A DNA stretch of 64,000 bases from NCBI GenBank assembly GCA_945888375.1, contig CAMCZZ010000011.1, positions 1 to 64,000 of the forward strand. Direction: 5' to 3'. A program made the position numbers and the translations under genes. The stretch's first letter is position 1; each line of letters begins with the position of its first letter. The notes beneath the pieces were generated by a model. It had not been told where the DNA came from. It did no database searches and was given only the letters and a program-made list of their open reading frames with translations. The DNA comes from Akkermansia muciniphila. GTDB taxonomy: Bacteria; Verrucomicrobiota; Verrucomicrobiia; Opitutales; Opitutaceae. Shown here in pieces: positions 24,381 to 33,993 of the stretch.

Positions 24381-26972
24381 TTAGTTTGTATCGGCTTCGG
24401 GGCCGACCGGCTTGGCGCCGGAGACCTTGCCGCCGACTTCCCAGCCATAGACCGGCTTCACGTCGTGGCTGCGCTCGACGTGGTGACGATCGCCCTTGTG
24501 CCACCAGTAGAAAATTGGACTGGCGATGTAGAGGGAGGAGAAGGTGCCGGTGATCACGCCGATGAGCAGGGTGATCGCGATATCCTTCATGTCACCGCCG
24601 CCGACCACCGCGAGCACGATGGCGGTCAGGAAAGTGGTGCCGCCCGTGATTATGGTGCGGGAGAGGGTTAGATTGAGTGACTTATTGACGATGTCGCGCA
24701 GCTTGGTGTGCGGATCCAGCAGCAGCTCCTCGCGGATACGGTCGAAGACCACGATGGTGTCGTTGATCGAATAACCGACGATGAGCAGGATGGCCGCGAC
24801 CATGGGGCCGTTGAACTGCCCGCCCAGAAGCACAAACACGCCGATGGTCATGAGCACGTCGTGCAAAGTGGACACGACTGCGCCGATGCCGTAGCCGATC
24901 TCGAAGCGGAAGGCGACATAGACCAGGATGAGCACGAGGGACCAAAAGATCGCCCAGGCCGCGTTTGAACGGATCTCCGCGCCGACCGTGGCGCCGATGC
25001 GGCTCTCGCCGATAAGGCTAAGACCCGCCTCGGGATGCGCCTTTTGCAGCACCTCCAGCAGCGGTTTGGCCTGGTCGAAAGGCGTCACGATCCGGAGCAT
25101 TTCCTGATCCGAGCCGATGGTCTTGGTGTAGGAGATGGAGAGGTTGTTGATCCCCCCGGCGGCGGCCACCTTGCGGATCTCCTCCAGCGGCAGCTTTTGT
25201 TCGAACCCGAGCGCGATCTGGTCGCCGCCCTTGAAGTCGATGCCGTAGATGGCCTCGCCCTTGTAGAACACGGTGCCCACGCCGAGCAATACGACGAACC
25301 AGGAACCGATGAAGGACGGACGGGCGAACTTTAGGAAGTCGTAACCGGTGTTCTGCAAAACGGAGAACATCGGCATTTTCTTCACGTAGCCGCCATTGAT
25401 CGCGACATCGAGGAAGAGGCGGCTGATCACCAGCGCGGCGAACATGGTCGAGAAGATACCGATCGCGAGGGTGACGCCGAAGCCCTTCACCGGGCCGGTG
25501 CCGAGCGCGATCATGATCGCGGCGGTGATGAGGGTGGTGAGATTACCGTCGAGAATGGCCGAGAAGGCCTTGTTAAAACCCGCGTCGAGCGCGGCGGACA
25601 GGGATTTACCGAGCTTCAGCTCCTCGCGCATGCGCTCGAAAATGAGGATGTTCGAGTCCACCGACATGCCGATGGTCAGCACGATGCCGGCGATGCCGGG
25701 CATACTCAGGGTGGCGCCGATGCTGGCCATCACGCCGAGGATGATGACGACGTTCAGGATCATGGCGCCGACCGCGAGCAGACCGCCGCTGGAGTAGAAA
25801 ACGATGATGAACGCGGCGGTGCAGGCCGTGCCGATGATGAAGGCGAGCGTGCCGCTCTTGACCGAGTCGGCGGCGAGGGAGGGGCCGACTTCGTATTGCT
25901 CCTCCACCTTGAGGCTGAAATCGAGAGGGTTATTCAGGACGTTCGCGAGCTCCTGGGCCTCGAGGGCGGAGAAGTTACCGGTGATCTCGGCCGAACCGCC
26001 GGTGATCTCGGCCTGCACCCGCGGCGCCGAGTAGAGGCGGCCGTCGAGCACGATGGCGAGGAGGGCCTCGGTGCCGTTTTCCCGACCGGACTGGGCGACG
26101 CGACGCGTGGTGGCGGCGAAGTCCCGCTCGCCGGCCTCGTTGAATTTGATGATCACCCGGTAACGACCAAACTCGTCCATCGTGGCGTAGGCGTTGGTGA
26201 CGTTTTTGCCGTCCATCTCCCAGAGGCGCTTCACAAAGTGCTCCACTGTCTGGGTGCGTCCTTCGCGAGTCTCGTAGTCCTGCGTTTTGATCTCGTAACC
26301 GATCGGCGCGTCGGCCGGCGGGGTGGTCTCGGGGCGCAGGGTGGGATGGACTAGGTGGAAGGAGAGACGCGCGGGTTTTTTGATGCTGTCGAGCACCTCG
26401 GGGTTGTCGCGGGTGTTGATGCCGGGCATCTGCACCTCGATGCGGTCCGCGCCGACCGCACGGATGATGGGCTCGGCGATGCCAAAGCCATCCACGCGGT
26501 CACCGATGATCTCGATCGCCTTGCCGAGTTTCTCGCTGCGCTCCGCCTCGCCGAGATTGGCGACCTTGGTCTCGTCGACCGCGAGGGTCACGGCAACGCC
26601 ACCCTTGAGGTCCAGACCGAGCTGGAGCTTGCCCTTGGATTTTGACAGCAAATGGTTGAGCAGGGCGGCGTTCTTTTTAGAGATGTTGGTCAACGACTGG
26701 TCCATGCGCACGTCAGGGAAATACTCCTTGGCGAGGTCGATGCGGCGCTCGTTGGCAATATCACGCAGCGCCACAAACACCGAAGGCGTCTGCTTGGCGT
26801 CGAAGCGGCTTTTCGCCTCGGCCAGAAGAGCCTGGAACTCGGTCTGGCGGGTCTCGACGCGACTGGCGATGTAGTCGGGCACGTTACGGTCCTGCAGGGG
26901 CAGCAGTGAAAGCAGCGCCCACAGAACGATGGTGAAGCTCAGCACGAGCTTCCACAGGTTGCGTTTAAGCAT
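24381..26972 (-). CDS. secDF: Fused protein translocase subunits SecD-SecF
   Basis: 863 residues. SecD and SecF use the proton motive force to help proteins emerge from the SecYEG channel. The SecD half (about 1-560) has the first membrane segment, a periplasmic P1 region (LGLDLKGGVAVTLAVDETK, DRVDGFGIAEPIIRAVGADRIEVQMPG) and segments TM2-6 with SMPGIAGIVLTIGMSVDSNILIFERMREE. The SecF half (about 565-863) begins near NTGYDFLKFARPSFIG and has IGYGIGAVVSTLHDV, GYSINDTIVVFDRIRE and a C-terminal membrane helix. The fusion is in one frame with no break. yajC is upstream in the same direction. Confidence 0.96.
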   Translation of the reverse strand: MLKRNLWKLVLSFTIVLWALLSLLPLQDRNVPDYIASRVETRQTEFQALLAEAKSRFDAKQTPSVFVALRDIANERRIDLAKEYFPDVRMDQSLTNISKKNAALLNHLLSKSKGKLQLGLDLKGGVAVTLAVDETKVANLGEAERSEKLGKAIEIIGDRVDGFGIAEPIIRAVGADRIEVQMPGINTRDNPEVLDSIKKPARLSFHLVHPTLRPETTPPADAPIGYEIKTQDYETREGRTQTVEHFVKRLWEMDGKNVTNAYATMDEFGRYRVIIKFNEAGERDFAATTRRVAQSGRENGTEALLAIVLDGRLYSAPRVQAEITGGSAEITGNFSALEAQELANVLNNPLDFSLKVEEQYEVGPSLAADSVKSGTLAFIIGTACTAAFIIVFYSSGGLLAVGAMILNVVIILGVMASIGATLSMPGIAGIVLTIGMSVDSNILIFERMREELKLGKSLSAALDAGFNKAFSAILDGNLTTLITAAIMIALGTGPVKGFGVTLAIGIFSTMFAALVISRLFLDVAINGGYVKKMPMFSVLQNTGYDFLKFARPSFIGSWFVVLLGVGTVFYKGEAIYGIDFKGGDQIALGFEQKLPLEEIRKVAAAGGINNLSISYTKTIGSDQEMLRIVTPFDQAKPLLEVLQKAHPEAGLSLIGESRIGATVGAEIRSNAAWAIFWSLVLILVYVAFRFEIGYGIGAVVSTLHDVLMTIGVFVLLGGQFNGPMVAAILLIVGYSINDTIVVFDRIREELLLDPHTKLRDIVNKSLNLTLSRTIITGGTTFLTAIVLAVVGGGDMKDIAITLLIGVITGTFSSLYIASPIFYWWHKGDRHHVERSHDVKPVYGWEVGGKVSGAKPVGPEADTN

Positions 26973-27071
26973 GGTGGTTATGTTGGTTTAAAAAAGCGGG
27001 GATCGCCGCGCCCGGGAGCGCGGAAAAAAAGGGGGAGAAATACGGGGTGCGACGTCGAACGGGGGTAAACG

Positions 27072-27104
27072 CGCGCGGCACCGACGTCACGCCGGTGCCG
27101 CGCG
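27072..27104 (-). terminator. Strong hairpin between yajC and secDF
   Basis: A perfect 12-base stem (CGCGCGGCACCG / CGGTGCCGCGCG) with a nine-base loop lies 17 bases after the yajC stop on the minus strand. There is no long U-tract, only TTT a few bases on. It may be a partial terminator or an RNA-stability element that lowers secDF relative to yajC. Confidence 0.45.
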
Positions 27105-27120
27105 AATGAGGAAAGGGGCT

Positions 27121-27459
27121 TTAGTTTTTCTTGTCGGCGCCGTCCTTGCGGACCACGTCCTGCACAAAACTCTTGGCGATCTCGACTTTCACGCCCTCGG
27201 CAATGCGCACGACAAAACGGTCATCCTTCTTGCTGGTGATCTCGCCATAAATGCCACCGGCCGTTACGATTTCGTCACCGGTGCCGAGTTCGGCCAGCAT
27301 CTTGGCGTGTTCTTTCTGTTTTTTACGCTGGGGCGCGATGATCAGGAACCACATCGCGGCGAACATAAAACCGATGAAAAGCAGATTCATCATACCGGCA
27401 CCGGGGGCGGGAGCGGCGGCTTGAGCGAGAAAGAGCAACGATTCGGACACGGAAGTCAT
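27121..27459 (-). CDS. yajC: Preprotein translocase accessory subunit YajC
   Basis: 112 residues. YajC is a single-pass membrane partner of the SecDF complex. One membrane segment (about 24-42, MNLLFIGFMFAAMWFLII) is followed by APQRKKQKEHAKML, LGTGDEIVTAGGIYGEI and a small beta domain ending VQDVVRKDG. The N-terminal 20 residues, with Ala/Pro repeats, are typical. It is the first gene of the yajC-secDF unit and diverges from speA. Confidence 0.95.
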   Translation of the reverse strand: MTSVSESLLFLAQAAAPAPGAGMMNLLFIGFMFAAMWFLIIAPQRKKQKEHAKMLAELGTGDEIVTAGGIYGEITSKKDDRFVVRIAEGVKVEIAKSFVQDVVRKDGADKKN

Positions 27460-27577
27460 TTTCTGATTTGCGGGACTTGGTTTTTAGACGAGGAATGGCC
27501 AGATAACCGCGCCCGCCTTCGCGAACGCAAGCCATAACCCGATCCCTCTCCTTTCGCCGCCTCCCTCTCCTTTATCT

Positions 27578-29605
27578 GTGAAAAGCAAATCCGCCGCCTC
27601 CTCCTCCGCCTGGTCAATTGCCAAGTCCGACGAACTCTACGGGTTCAAACGTTGGGGGGCCGGCCACTTCGGGGTGGATGAAGATGGCACCGTCTCCGTG
27701 CAGCCCCTAGCCGACGGCCGGTCAATCCGGGTAATGGATGTGGTCGATGAAGCCGTCGCCATGGGCCTGAAAGCCCCCCTCGTCATCCGCTTTCAAGACT
27801 TGCTCCGCCATCGCGTCGAGAAACTCAACGGCGTCTTCGCCCAGGCCATCAAGGAAGAGGGCTACAAAGGCGCTTACCGCGGCGTTTTCCCCATCAAGGT
27901 CAATCAGTTACGCGAAGTGGTGGAAGAGATCGTCTCCGCTTCCAAAGGCTTTAACTACGGCCTCGAGGCCGGCTCCAAGCCCGAGTTGATGATCGCCATG
28001 GCCATGCACGAAGGAGCGAACTCCCTGATCATCTGCAATGGCTACAAGGACCATGATTTTATCCGCATCGCCCTTCTCGGACGCAAATTAGGTAAAAAAG
28101 TCATCATCGTGGTGGAGCAATTGGCCGAGCTCGATGACATCATTCGCGTCTCCGAGGAGGTCGGCGTAAAACCCTTCATCGGCTTCCGCGCCAAGCTCCA
28201 GACCCGCGGCGAGGGTAAGTGGTCCTCCTCCACCGGCGATAATGCCAAGTTCGGCCTCAACACGGCAGAAATCCTCTTCGCCTGTGAAAAACTCCGCGCC
28301 GCCAAACTCACCGCCTCACTGAAGCTGGTCCATTTCCACATCGGCTCCCAAGTCCCTAACATCCTGACCATCAAGAACGCTGTCATTGAAGCCTCCCGCT
28401 TCTATTGCCAACTCGCCAAGATGGGCTTCCCCATGGGCTACCTCGACGTCGGCGGCGGCCTAGGCATCGATTACGATGGCTCCCGCACCAACTACGAATC
28501 GTCCATGAACTACTCCATGGCCGAATACGCCCGCGACGTCGTCGCGAACGTGCGCGACATCTGCGATTCGATGAACGTTCCCGTGCCCGACCTCGTCTCC
28601 GAATCGGGCCGCGCCATCGTCGCCCCCCACGCCATGCTGGTGGTCGAGGTCTTCGAACGCATCAACAAACGCGAGACCCTCGGCGTGCAACATCAGCCCA
28701 AGGAAAAACACAAGGTTGTGGTGGACTTGGAGTTCCTGCTCAAAAACAAGGCCAAGCTCGGCAAACTCGAACGTTTCCACGACGCCGTCCAGAAGAAGGA
28801 GGAAGCCTTTTCCCTGTTCAACCTCGGCTACCTCGACCTCGAAAACCGCGCCGCCGCCGAGTCGCTCTACTGGCAGGTCTGCGAACAGATCGCCCAAGAA
28901 ACCCGCGACGCCGGCTACGTGCCCGAGGAATTGCGCGAGTTAAACAAACTCCTCGCCGACCAATACGTCTGCAATTTCTCCGTCTTCCAGTCCCTGCTCG
29001 ACCATTGGGCGCTCAAACAGCTTTTCCCCATCGCCCCCCTCCACCGCCTGGAGGAAGAGCCCGTGGTAAACGCCACCCTAGTTGACATCACCTGCGATTC
29101 CGATGGCAAGATCGGCACCTTCATCGACCTTCAGGATACCAAGGACTACCTGAAACTCCACCCCCTGAACGGCAAACCCTACTACCTAGGGATCTTCCTC
29201 ACGGGCGCCTACCAGGACATCATGGGCGATTTGCACAACCTCTTCGGGCGCGTGAATGAGGTCCACGTCTTCCTCGAGGACGACGAGCCCAATGGCTATT
29301 ACATCGAGGATACCCTCGCCGGCATCCGCATGAACGAGGTGATCGAGACCGTGCAATACCAGTGGGAAGAACTTTGCCGCCGCATCAAGACCCAGATCGA
29401 CGCCGCCACCAAGAAGGACCTCGTCAAACCCCGGGAAGGCGTGCGCCTGCTGGAGTTTTACGAGAGCCAGATGCTGGCCAAGACCTACCTCAATATCGAC
29501 CGCAGCGCCTCCAATCCCGAGGAACCCCGCGCGCCGAAAGCGCCGCGCACCGCCCGCGCGGCCAAAACCACCACGCGCCGCACCCGCCCCGCCGCCAAGG
29601 GCTAA
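27578..29605 (+). CDS. speA: Biosynthetic arginine decarboxylase
   Basis: 675 residues from a GTG start. The PLP enzyme converts arginine to agmatine for polyamine synthesis. It has alanine-racemase-like fold type III: Lys in GVFPIKVNQ binds PLP, HFHIGSQVPN and DVGGGLGIDYDGS bind substrate and cofactor, SESGRAIVAPHA follows, and the C-terminal part contains VDITCDSDGKIGTFIDL with the catalytic Cys. GAYQDIMGDLHNLFGRVNEVHV is diagnostic of SpeA. The last 30 residues are an unusual Lys/Arg/Ala/Thr-rich tail with Pro (APKAPRTARAAKTTTRRTR), absent from E. coli SpeA. speB is not nearby. Confidence 0.96.
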   Translation: MKSKSAASSSAWSIAKSDELYGFKRWGAGHFGVDEDGTVSVQPLADGRSIRVMDVVDEAVAMGLKAPLVIRFQDLLRHRVEKLNGVFAQAIKEEGYKGAYRGVFPIKVNQLREVVEEIVSASKGFNYGLEAGSKPELMIAMAMHEGANSLIICNGYKDHDFIRIALLGRKLGKKVIIVVEQLAELDDIIRVSEEVGVKPFIGFRAKLQTRGEGKWSSSTGDNAKFGLNTAEILFACEKLRAAKLTASLKLVHFHIGSQVPNILTIKNAVIEASRFYCQLAKMGFPMGYLDVGGGLGIDYDGSRTNYESSMNYSMAEYARDVVANVRDICDSMNVPVPDLVSESGRAIVAPHAMLVVEVFERINKRETLGVQHQPKEKHKVVVDLEFLLKNKAKLGKLERFHDAVQKKEEAFSLFNLGYLDLENRAAAESLYWQVCEQIAQETRDAGYVPEELRELNKLLADQYVCNFSVFQSLLDHWALKQLFPIAPLHRLEEEPVVNATLVDITCDSDGKIGTFIDLQDTKDYLKLHPLNGKPYYLGIFLTGAYQDIMGDLHNLFGRVNEVHVFLEDDEPNGYYIEDTLAGIRMNEVIETVQYQWEELCRRIKTQIDAATKKDLVKPREGVRLLEFYESQMLAKTYLNIDRSASNPEEPRAPKAPRTARAAKTTTRRTRPAAKG

Positions 29606-29621
29606 ACCCGGCCCGTCCGTT

Positions 29622-29652
29622 CGCTCCCGTCGCTTCCGCCCGGGCGGGAGCG
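29622..29652. terminator. Inverted repeat between speA and terC
   Basis: CGCTCCCG (29622-29629) and CGGGAGCG (29645-29652) enclose a 15-base GC-rich loop, 17 bases after the speA stop. There is no U-tract, so this is a weak terminator candidate or an mRNA 3' stabiliser. Confidence 0.3.
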
Positions 29653-29713
29653 CGAGGCTGGCGGTGCGTTGCGAGGTTGCCTCCGCCCCGCCCGCCCTCC
29701 GGACTAGACCTCC

Positions 29714-30583
29714 ATGACCAGCCTAGCTTTACTTACGCCCCTCGCCATCGCCCTGCCCACCTCCGGCGAATGGCTGGAAGCCATCCCCATCATCCTCTCC
29801 TTGATTGTGATCGAGGGCCTGCTGAGCGTGGACAACGCGCTCGCCATCGCCGCGATGGCCAACCATCTGCCCGAGGAACAAAAGAAAAAAGCCCTGCGCT
29901 GGGGCATCATCGGCGCCTACGCCTTTCGCGGCGTGGCCATGGCCGGGGCCGCCTTCATCATCTCAAACCCCTGGCTGAAGATCGTCGGGGCTGCCTACCT
30001 CGTGTATCTGATGTGCGCCCACTTCACCCAAGCCGCCAAGGATGAAGAGAAAGATGCCGCCGGCGCCGCCCACCTCGCCGGCCGGGGCTTCTGGGCCACC
30101 GTCGCCGCCATCGAGCTGATGGACCTGAGCCTGAGCGTGGACAACGTGGTCGCCGCCGTCGCCATGAGCCCGAAACTCTGGATCGTCTGCCTGGGTGTCT
30201 TCATCGGTATCCTCGCCCTGCGCTTCGTGGCCGGCTACTGCCTGAAACTGCTGGAGAAGTATCCAATCCTCGAACACACCGCCTTCCTGCTGATTGGTTA
30301 CGTGGGGTGCATTCTGGTTGTGGAGATTGTTTCCGTCCAGCAAGGCCACCCGATCCACATCAATGCCTTCCAGAAGTTCATTGGCATCGTGCTGATCACC
30401 AGCGCCACCTTGGTTTACTCGCAGCGCCCCCTCCTGCAGCGCGCCACGGGTCCGGCCTTGCGCGTCGCCCGCCTGCCCATGCTCGCGTTTTCGGCCGTCG
30501 TAGGCTCCGTGCTGGCCGCCCTCGCCTGGCCCTGCAAAACGGCCTGGGCCGCGCTACGCCCCAAGTCCGGCCCCGCCGCCTGA
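29714..30583 (+). CDS. TerC-family integral membrane protein
   Basis: 289 residues with about seven to eight membrane segments. The two signature motifs are SVDNALAIAAMA (about 36) and LSVDNVVAAVAMS (about 143), each at the start of a membrane segment, as in TerC/Alx and MeeF-type manganese exporters. A cytoplasmic loop with charged residues (QAAKDEEKDAAG) separates the two halves. Family members export manganese, serve exoenzyme metallation or give tellurite resistance. I looked for a manganese riboswitch in the 108-base leader and did not recognise one. rlmM-like starts 11 bases after the stop. Confidence 0.9.
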   Translation: MTSLALLTPLAIALPTSGEWLEAIPIILSLIVIEGLLSVDNALAIAAMANHLPEEQKKKALRWGIIGAYAFRGVAMAGAAFIISNPWLKIVGAAYLVYLMCAHFTQAAKDEEKDAAGAAHLAGRGFWATVAAIELMDLSLSVDNVVAAVAMSPKLWIVCLGVFIGILALRFVAGYCLKLLEKYPILEHTAFLLIGYVGCILVVEIVSVQQGHPIHINAFQKFIGIVLITSATLVYSQRPLLQRATGPALRVARLPMLAFSAVVGSVLAALAWPCKTAWAALRPKSGPAA

Positions 30584-30594
30584 GCGCCCAGCGC

Positions 30595-31599
30595 ATGCTT
30601 TTCCGCTGCCAGCCCGGCTTTGAGGATCTGCTCGTCGGAGAACTGCGCGCCGCCGGCCTCGCCACGAGCGACCGCGGCGGCGGTTGGGCGCTGGCCTCAC
30701 CCGCGCCGGGCCCCGCCCCCGAGCTTTGCTTCGCCCACGCCATCCACCTCGCGCCAGTCGAGCTGGCCGGGGAATCGGTCAACGCCCTCGCCGCCCGCCT
30801 GCTGGAGCACTTCCTAGCCAGCGCTCGCGAGGAACGCTTCGAAGCCCCTTGGCCCTGCGTCTTCTCCACCGCCGCCGGGCTCGACGGACTCGGGCGCCGG
30901 GCGGATGCCGTCGCGACCGCCTTTCACGAACTGCTTAAAAAACGCCTCGGCCGGGTCGCCCGCCTGGCCATTGACGAAATCCCCCGCGGCCCCGGCGCCA
31001 CCCGCGGTCTGTTTGTTCACTTCGTCGATTTCAAAAAAGTCCTCCTCGCCCGGGATTTAATATCCGGAGGACAACGCCGCATGGCCGACGATCCCCTCGC
31101 GCCTTCCCGCAGCTACCTGAAGGTCGAGGAGGCCTACACCCTGCTCGGCCGCGAACCCGCCGCCGGCGAACTCGTCGTCGATCTCGGCGCCGCCCCCGGC
31201 GGCTGGAGCTACTCGGCCGCCAAGCGCGGTGCCCGCGTGCTCGCCCTCGACAACGGCCCGCTTAAAGGCGGTGCGCTCGACCACCCCCTGATCGAACACC
31301 GCCGAGTCGATGCCTACGGCTATCGCCCGGGGCCCGGCGAACGCGCCGACTGGCTCTTTTGCGACCTCGTGGACGACCCGCATCACGTATTGCAAAGCCT
31401 GGTCGCCCCCTGGCTGGAAAACGCCTGGTGCAGACGCTTTGTGGTCATCCTGAAATTTGGCCGTGTCGATCCGCTCGCCCTGCTACGCGAAGTCCGTGCG
31501 CCCGATTCCGCCTTTTCCCGCCACGCCCCCGGCACCCGCCTGCGCCACCTGTTTCACGACCGGGAGGAATTTACCTTGGTTGGTGAGCTCCGCGCATAG
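30595..31599 (+). CDS. 23S rRNA 2'-O-ribose methyltransferase RlmM-like
   Basis: 334 residues from the ATG of MLFRCQPGFEDLL. The family methylates the 2'-O of C2498 in E. coli 23S rRNA. The N-terminal part (about 1-165) is a THUMP-like domain. The Rossmann part has the AdoMet motif VVDLGAAPGGWSY, and the catalytic tetrad of RrmJ/FtsJ enzymes is seen as Lys in SRSYLKVEEAY, Asp in LFCDLVDDP, Lys in FVVILKFGR and Glu in HDREEFTLVG. It follows terC by 11 bases and precedes a second RNA methyltransferase by 17, forming an operon. Confidence 0.9.
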   Translation: MLFRCQPGFEDLLVGELRAAGLATSDRGGGWALASPAPGPAPELCFAHAIHLAPVELAGESVNALAARLLEHFLASAREERFEAPWPCVFSTAAGLDGLGRRADAVATAFHELLKKRLGRVARLAIDEIPRGPGATRGLFVHFVDFKKVLLARDLISGGQRRMADDPLAPSRSYLKVEEAYTLLGREPAAGELVVDLGAAPGGWSYSAAKRGARVLALDNGPLKGGALDHPLIEHRRVDAYGYRPGPGERADWLFCDLVDDPHHVLQSLVAPWLENAWCRRFVVILKFGRVDPLALLREVRAPDSAFSRHAPGTRLRHLFHDREEFTLVGELRA

Positions 31600-31616
31600 A
31601 CCTCGCCCCCTTTCCC

Positions 31617-32354
31617 ATGAGCCTTTCCCACGAACTCAACCTCTGCGGCCTGCCTGCCGTCCAAGCCCGCTTCGCCCGCGATCCCGATTCGATCAAGCGG
31701 CTGTTTTTCGACGAGCCCACCAGTCGCAAACTAGGCGTGATGTGCAAGGCCCTCGCGGCCGCGAAAAAAGTCTACCGCTGCGTCCCGGCCGAGGAATTGG
31801 AGAAAATCAGCGGCACCGTGCATCACGGCGGCGTGGTCTGCGTGGTGCGCGCAGCTGCCTTGGGCGCCCCGCTGCCGCGGGAAGTCGCGGCCTGGGCCGA
31901 GCAAAAGGAACCGCTGCTGATCCTCGATCGCATCGGCAACGCCCATAATCTGGGGGCCATCGCGCGCTCCGCTGCTTTTTTTGGCGTCGCCCACCTCATC
32001 ATTCCCTACCACCCCTCGGCCGCGTTGCCCGGCGAAGCGGCCCACCGAATCGCGGAAGGCGGGTTGGAGCATATCAAAATCTGGCGCGTGCCCACCCTCC
32101 CCACCTTTCTGGCCGGCCTGGCCGGCTCCGGCTACGAAATCATTGGCGCCGCCACGCGCGGGGGCACCGCCGCGGCCCGGCCAGCTGGCACCAAGCCCCT
32201 CGCGCTCGTGCTGGGCAACGAGGAGCAAGGGCTCGCCCCTGAAGTCGCCAAGGCCTGCACCCGCCTCGTCTCCCTCGCCGGCAGCGGCAAGGTCGAATCA
32301 CTAAACGTGTCTGTCGCCGCCGCGGTGCTGCTGCACACCCTGCTGGCCAAATAA
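31617..32354 (+). CDS. SpoU/TrmH-family RNA 2'-O-methyltransferase
   Basis: 245 residues. SPOUT-fold methyltransferase with the three knot motifs: NAHNLGAIARSAAFFG (motif 1, catalytic Arg), ALVLGNEEQGL (motif 2) and VESLNVSVAAAVLLHTL (motif 3). A short N-terminal L30e-like substrate-binding domain (about 1-90, CGLPAVQARF, HHGGVVCVV) resembles RlmB and TsnR. The target could be 23S rRNA or tRNA and cannot be decided from sequence. It is co-directional with rlmM-like. Confidence 0.92.
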   Translation: MSLSHELNLCGLPAVQARFARDPDSIKRLFFDEPTSRKLGVMCKALAAAKKVYRCVPAEELEKISGTVHHGGVVCVVRAAALGAPLPREVAAWAEQKEPLLILDRIGNAHNLGAIARSAAFFGVAHLIIPYHPSAALPGEAAHRIAEGGLEHIKIWRVPTLPTFLAGLAGSGYEIIGAATRGGTAAARPAGTKPLALVLGNEEQGLAPEVAKACTRLVSLAGSGKVESLNVSVAAAVLLHTLLAK

Positions 32355-32463
32355 TCCGAGCCCCCGCCGGCCTGGCCGTCTCCGCAATTTCCGTCGCCTC
32401 GTCTTAACCAGAAACCGGACCCTCACCCTTGGCTTCCCGGCCCGACTCCCGCAGACTGCCCCC

Positions 32464-33993
32464 ATGCGCCTTCTCGCCCTGTTGCCCCGTGTGCTCTCCA
32501 CCGGCCTCCTCGCGCTCCCCCTCTTGCGCGCCGCCCCGGCTGAACGCAGCTTCGCCATCGTCGCCTACAATGTAGAGAACCTGCACGACCTCGACGGCGT
32601 CGCGATGTATGAGGATTATCAACCCGCCCAATACACGGCCGCCCACCTCGCGGTAAAAGCCGCCAACATCGCCAAAGTCCTCGCCCGCGTGGACAAGGGA
32701 GCCGGCCCCGCCCTGGTCGCGTTTAATGAGATCGAGCTGGACCAGACGCCGGAGTCCTCCGTGATCGACCTCGACGCTTGGCTGGCCTCCGTCGCCGGTC
32801 GCACCTTGCCCGAGTTGCTCGGCCAGAACCCCCTGCCCGCCGAACTCGCCGGACTGCCCGCCGAAGCCTGGCTGCTCAAAGCCTGCGCCGACGCCGGCCT
32901 GACCGGCTACCATGTCGCTACCACCAACGAGCGGCCCCGCAAACACGAGGACGGCCACTCCCAGGCGATCCGCAACCTGCTGTTCTCGAAGTTCCCGATC
33001 AAGGACGTCCGCACCCACCCCACCCCCAACGCCCGCGCCATCCTGGAGGTCACGGTCGATGCCGAAGGCTCGCCGCTCACCCTTTTCGTCAACCACTGGA
33101 AATCCGGCGCGGGCGACCCGCAGACCGAGGTGAGCCGTCGCGCCAATGCCACAACCCTGCGCGCCCGGCTCGACGAACTCCTCGCCACCGACCCCAACGC
33201 CGACTTCATCGTCGCGGGCGACCTGAATTCGCACTACAATCAGAAGCAACGCTATCGGGCGATGGGCACCACCGCCATTAACGACTTGCTCGGCTCCCAA
33301 GGCAACGAACTCAATCTCCGCGGCAAAAACCGCGACCTCTACAACCTGTGGTTCGAGCTCCCCTCCGACCAGCGTGGTTCCGATATTTACAAGGAGGAAT
33401 GGGGCACCCTGATGCACCTGATCGTCTCCCGCGGCCTCTACGACCAAAACGGAGTGCAATACGCAGACAACAGCTTCGCCGTCCTGAAACTCAGCGGCCT
33501 AAATGCCAACGCCCTCGGCCTCCCCAACCGTTGGGCGCGCGGCGCGGTCCCCGCCGGTTTTTCCGACCACTTCCCGGTTTACGCCCGCTTCCGCGTGATC
33601 GGACCCGGCCCAAAGGATAAGTGGATGCCCCTGACCCGCGCCAGCGAGACCCCCGAGGGCCCAGGCACCCCCGTGCGGGTGGAAACCTCGACCGTGGACC
33701 TCTTCGCGACCGCCCTCAAACCCGCCGATCTGCCGACTGGCGCCGACCTCCGCGATGGCTCCTACACCGGCCGCATCTTCCTCATCGATGCCCCTGCCAA
33801 CGTGAACGAAAAAGGCCACGTGAGCGTCAAGGTCGGCGGCCTAGATTACGACGTGTTTAGCCATAACAAAGAGCTGCGGAACACCTACCGCGAACGCGCC
33901 CGGACCAGCTCCCGCCTGCGTTTCTACGGCGAACTCGGGCAATACAAAGGCACTTGGCAGTTTGTCCTACAGGGTAAGGAGTGGCTCAGGTAA
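32464..33993 (+). CDS. Secreted endonuclease/exonuclease/phosphatase-family protein
   Basis: 509 residues with a signal peptide (about 1-23, ending near LLRAAPA). The DNase I-like EEP fold is recognisable from FAIVAYNVENL, FNEIELD (metal Glu), FVNHWKSG, DFIVAGDLNSHY (catalytic Asp and Asn) and FSDHFPVYARF (final Asp-His pair). The last 120 residues, after VRVETSTVDLF, form an extra domain with alternating Lys/Thr/Val (GHVSVKVGGLDYDVFSH) that may be an OB-like binding module. It is probably a periplasmic or extracellular nuclease or phosphatase. Its end overlaps the convergent acetyltransferase gene by eight bases. Confidence 0.88.
   Translation: MRLLALLPRVLSTGLLALPLLRAAPAERSFAIVAYNVENLHDLDGVAMYEDYQPAQYTAAHLAVKAANIAKVLARVDKGAGPALVAFNEIELDQTPESSVIDLDAWLASVAGRTLPELLGQNPLPAELAGLPAEAWLLKACADAGLTGYHVATTNERPRKHEDGHSQAIRNLLFSKFPIKDVRTHPTPNARAILEVTVDAEGSPLTLFVNHWKSGAGDPQTEVSRRANATTLRARLDELLATDPNADFIVAGDLNSHYNQKQRYRAMGTTAINDLLGSQGNELNLRGKNRDLYNLWFELPSDQRGSDIYKEEWGTLMHLIVSRGLYDQNGVQYADNSFAVLKLSGLNANALGLPNRWARGAVPAGFSDHFPVYARFRVIGPGPKDKWMPLTRASETPEGPGTPVRVETSTVDLFATALKPADLPTGADLRDGSYTGRIFLIDAPANVNEKGHVSVKVGGLDYDVFSHNKELRNTYRERARTSSRLRFYGELGQYKGTWQFVLQGKEWLR

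Noticed and set aside
29606-29713. Possible manganese riboswitch in front of terC
   Set aside because: TerC genes often carry one, but the leader is too short and GC-rich and shows none of the conserved loop sequences.
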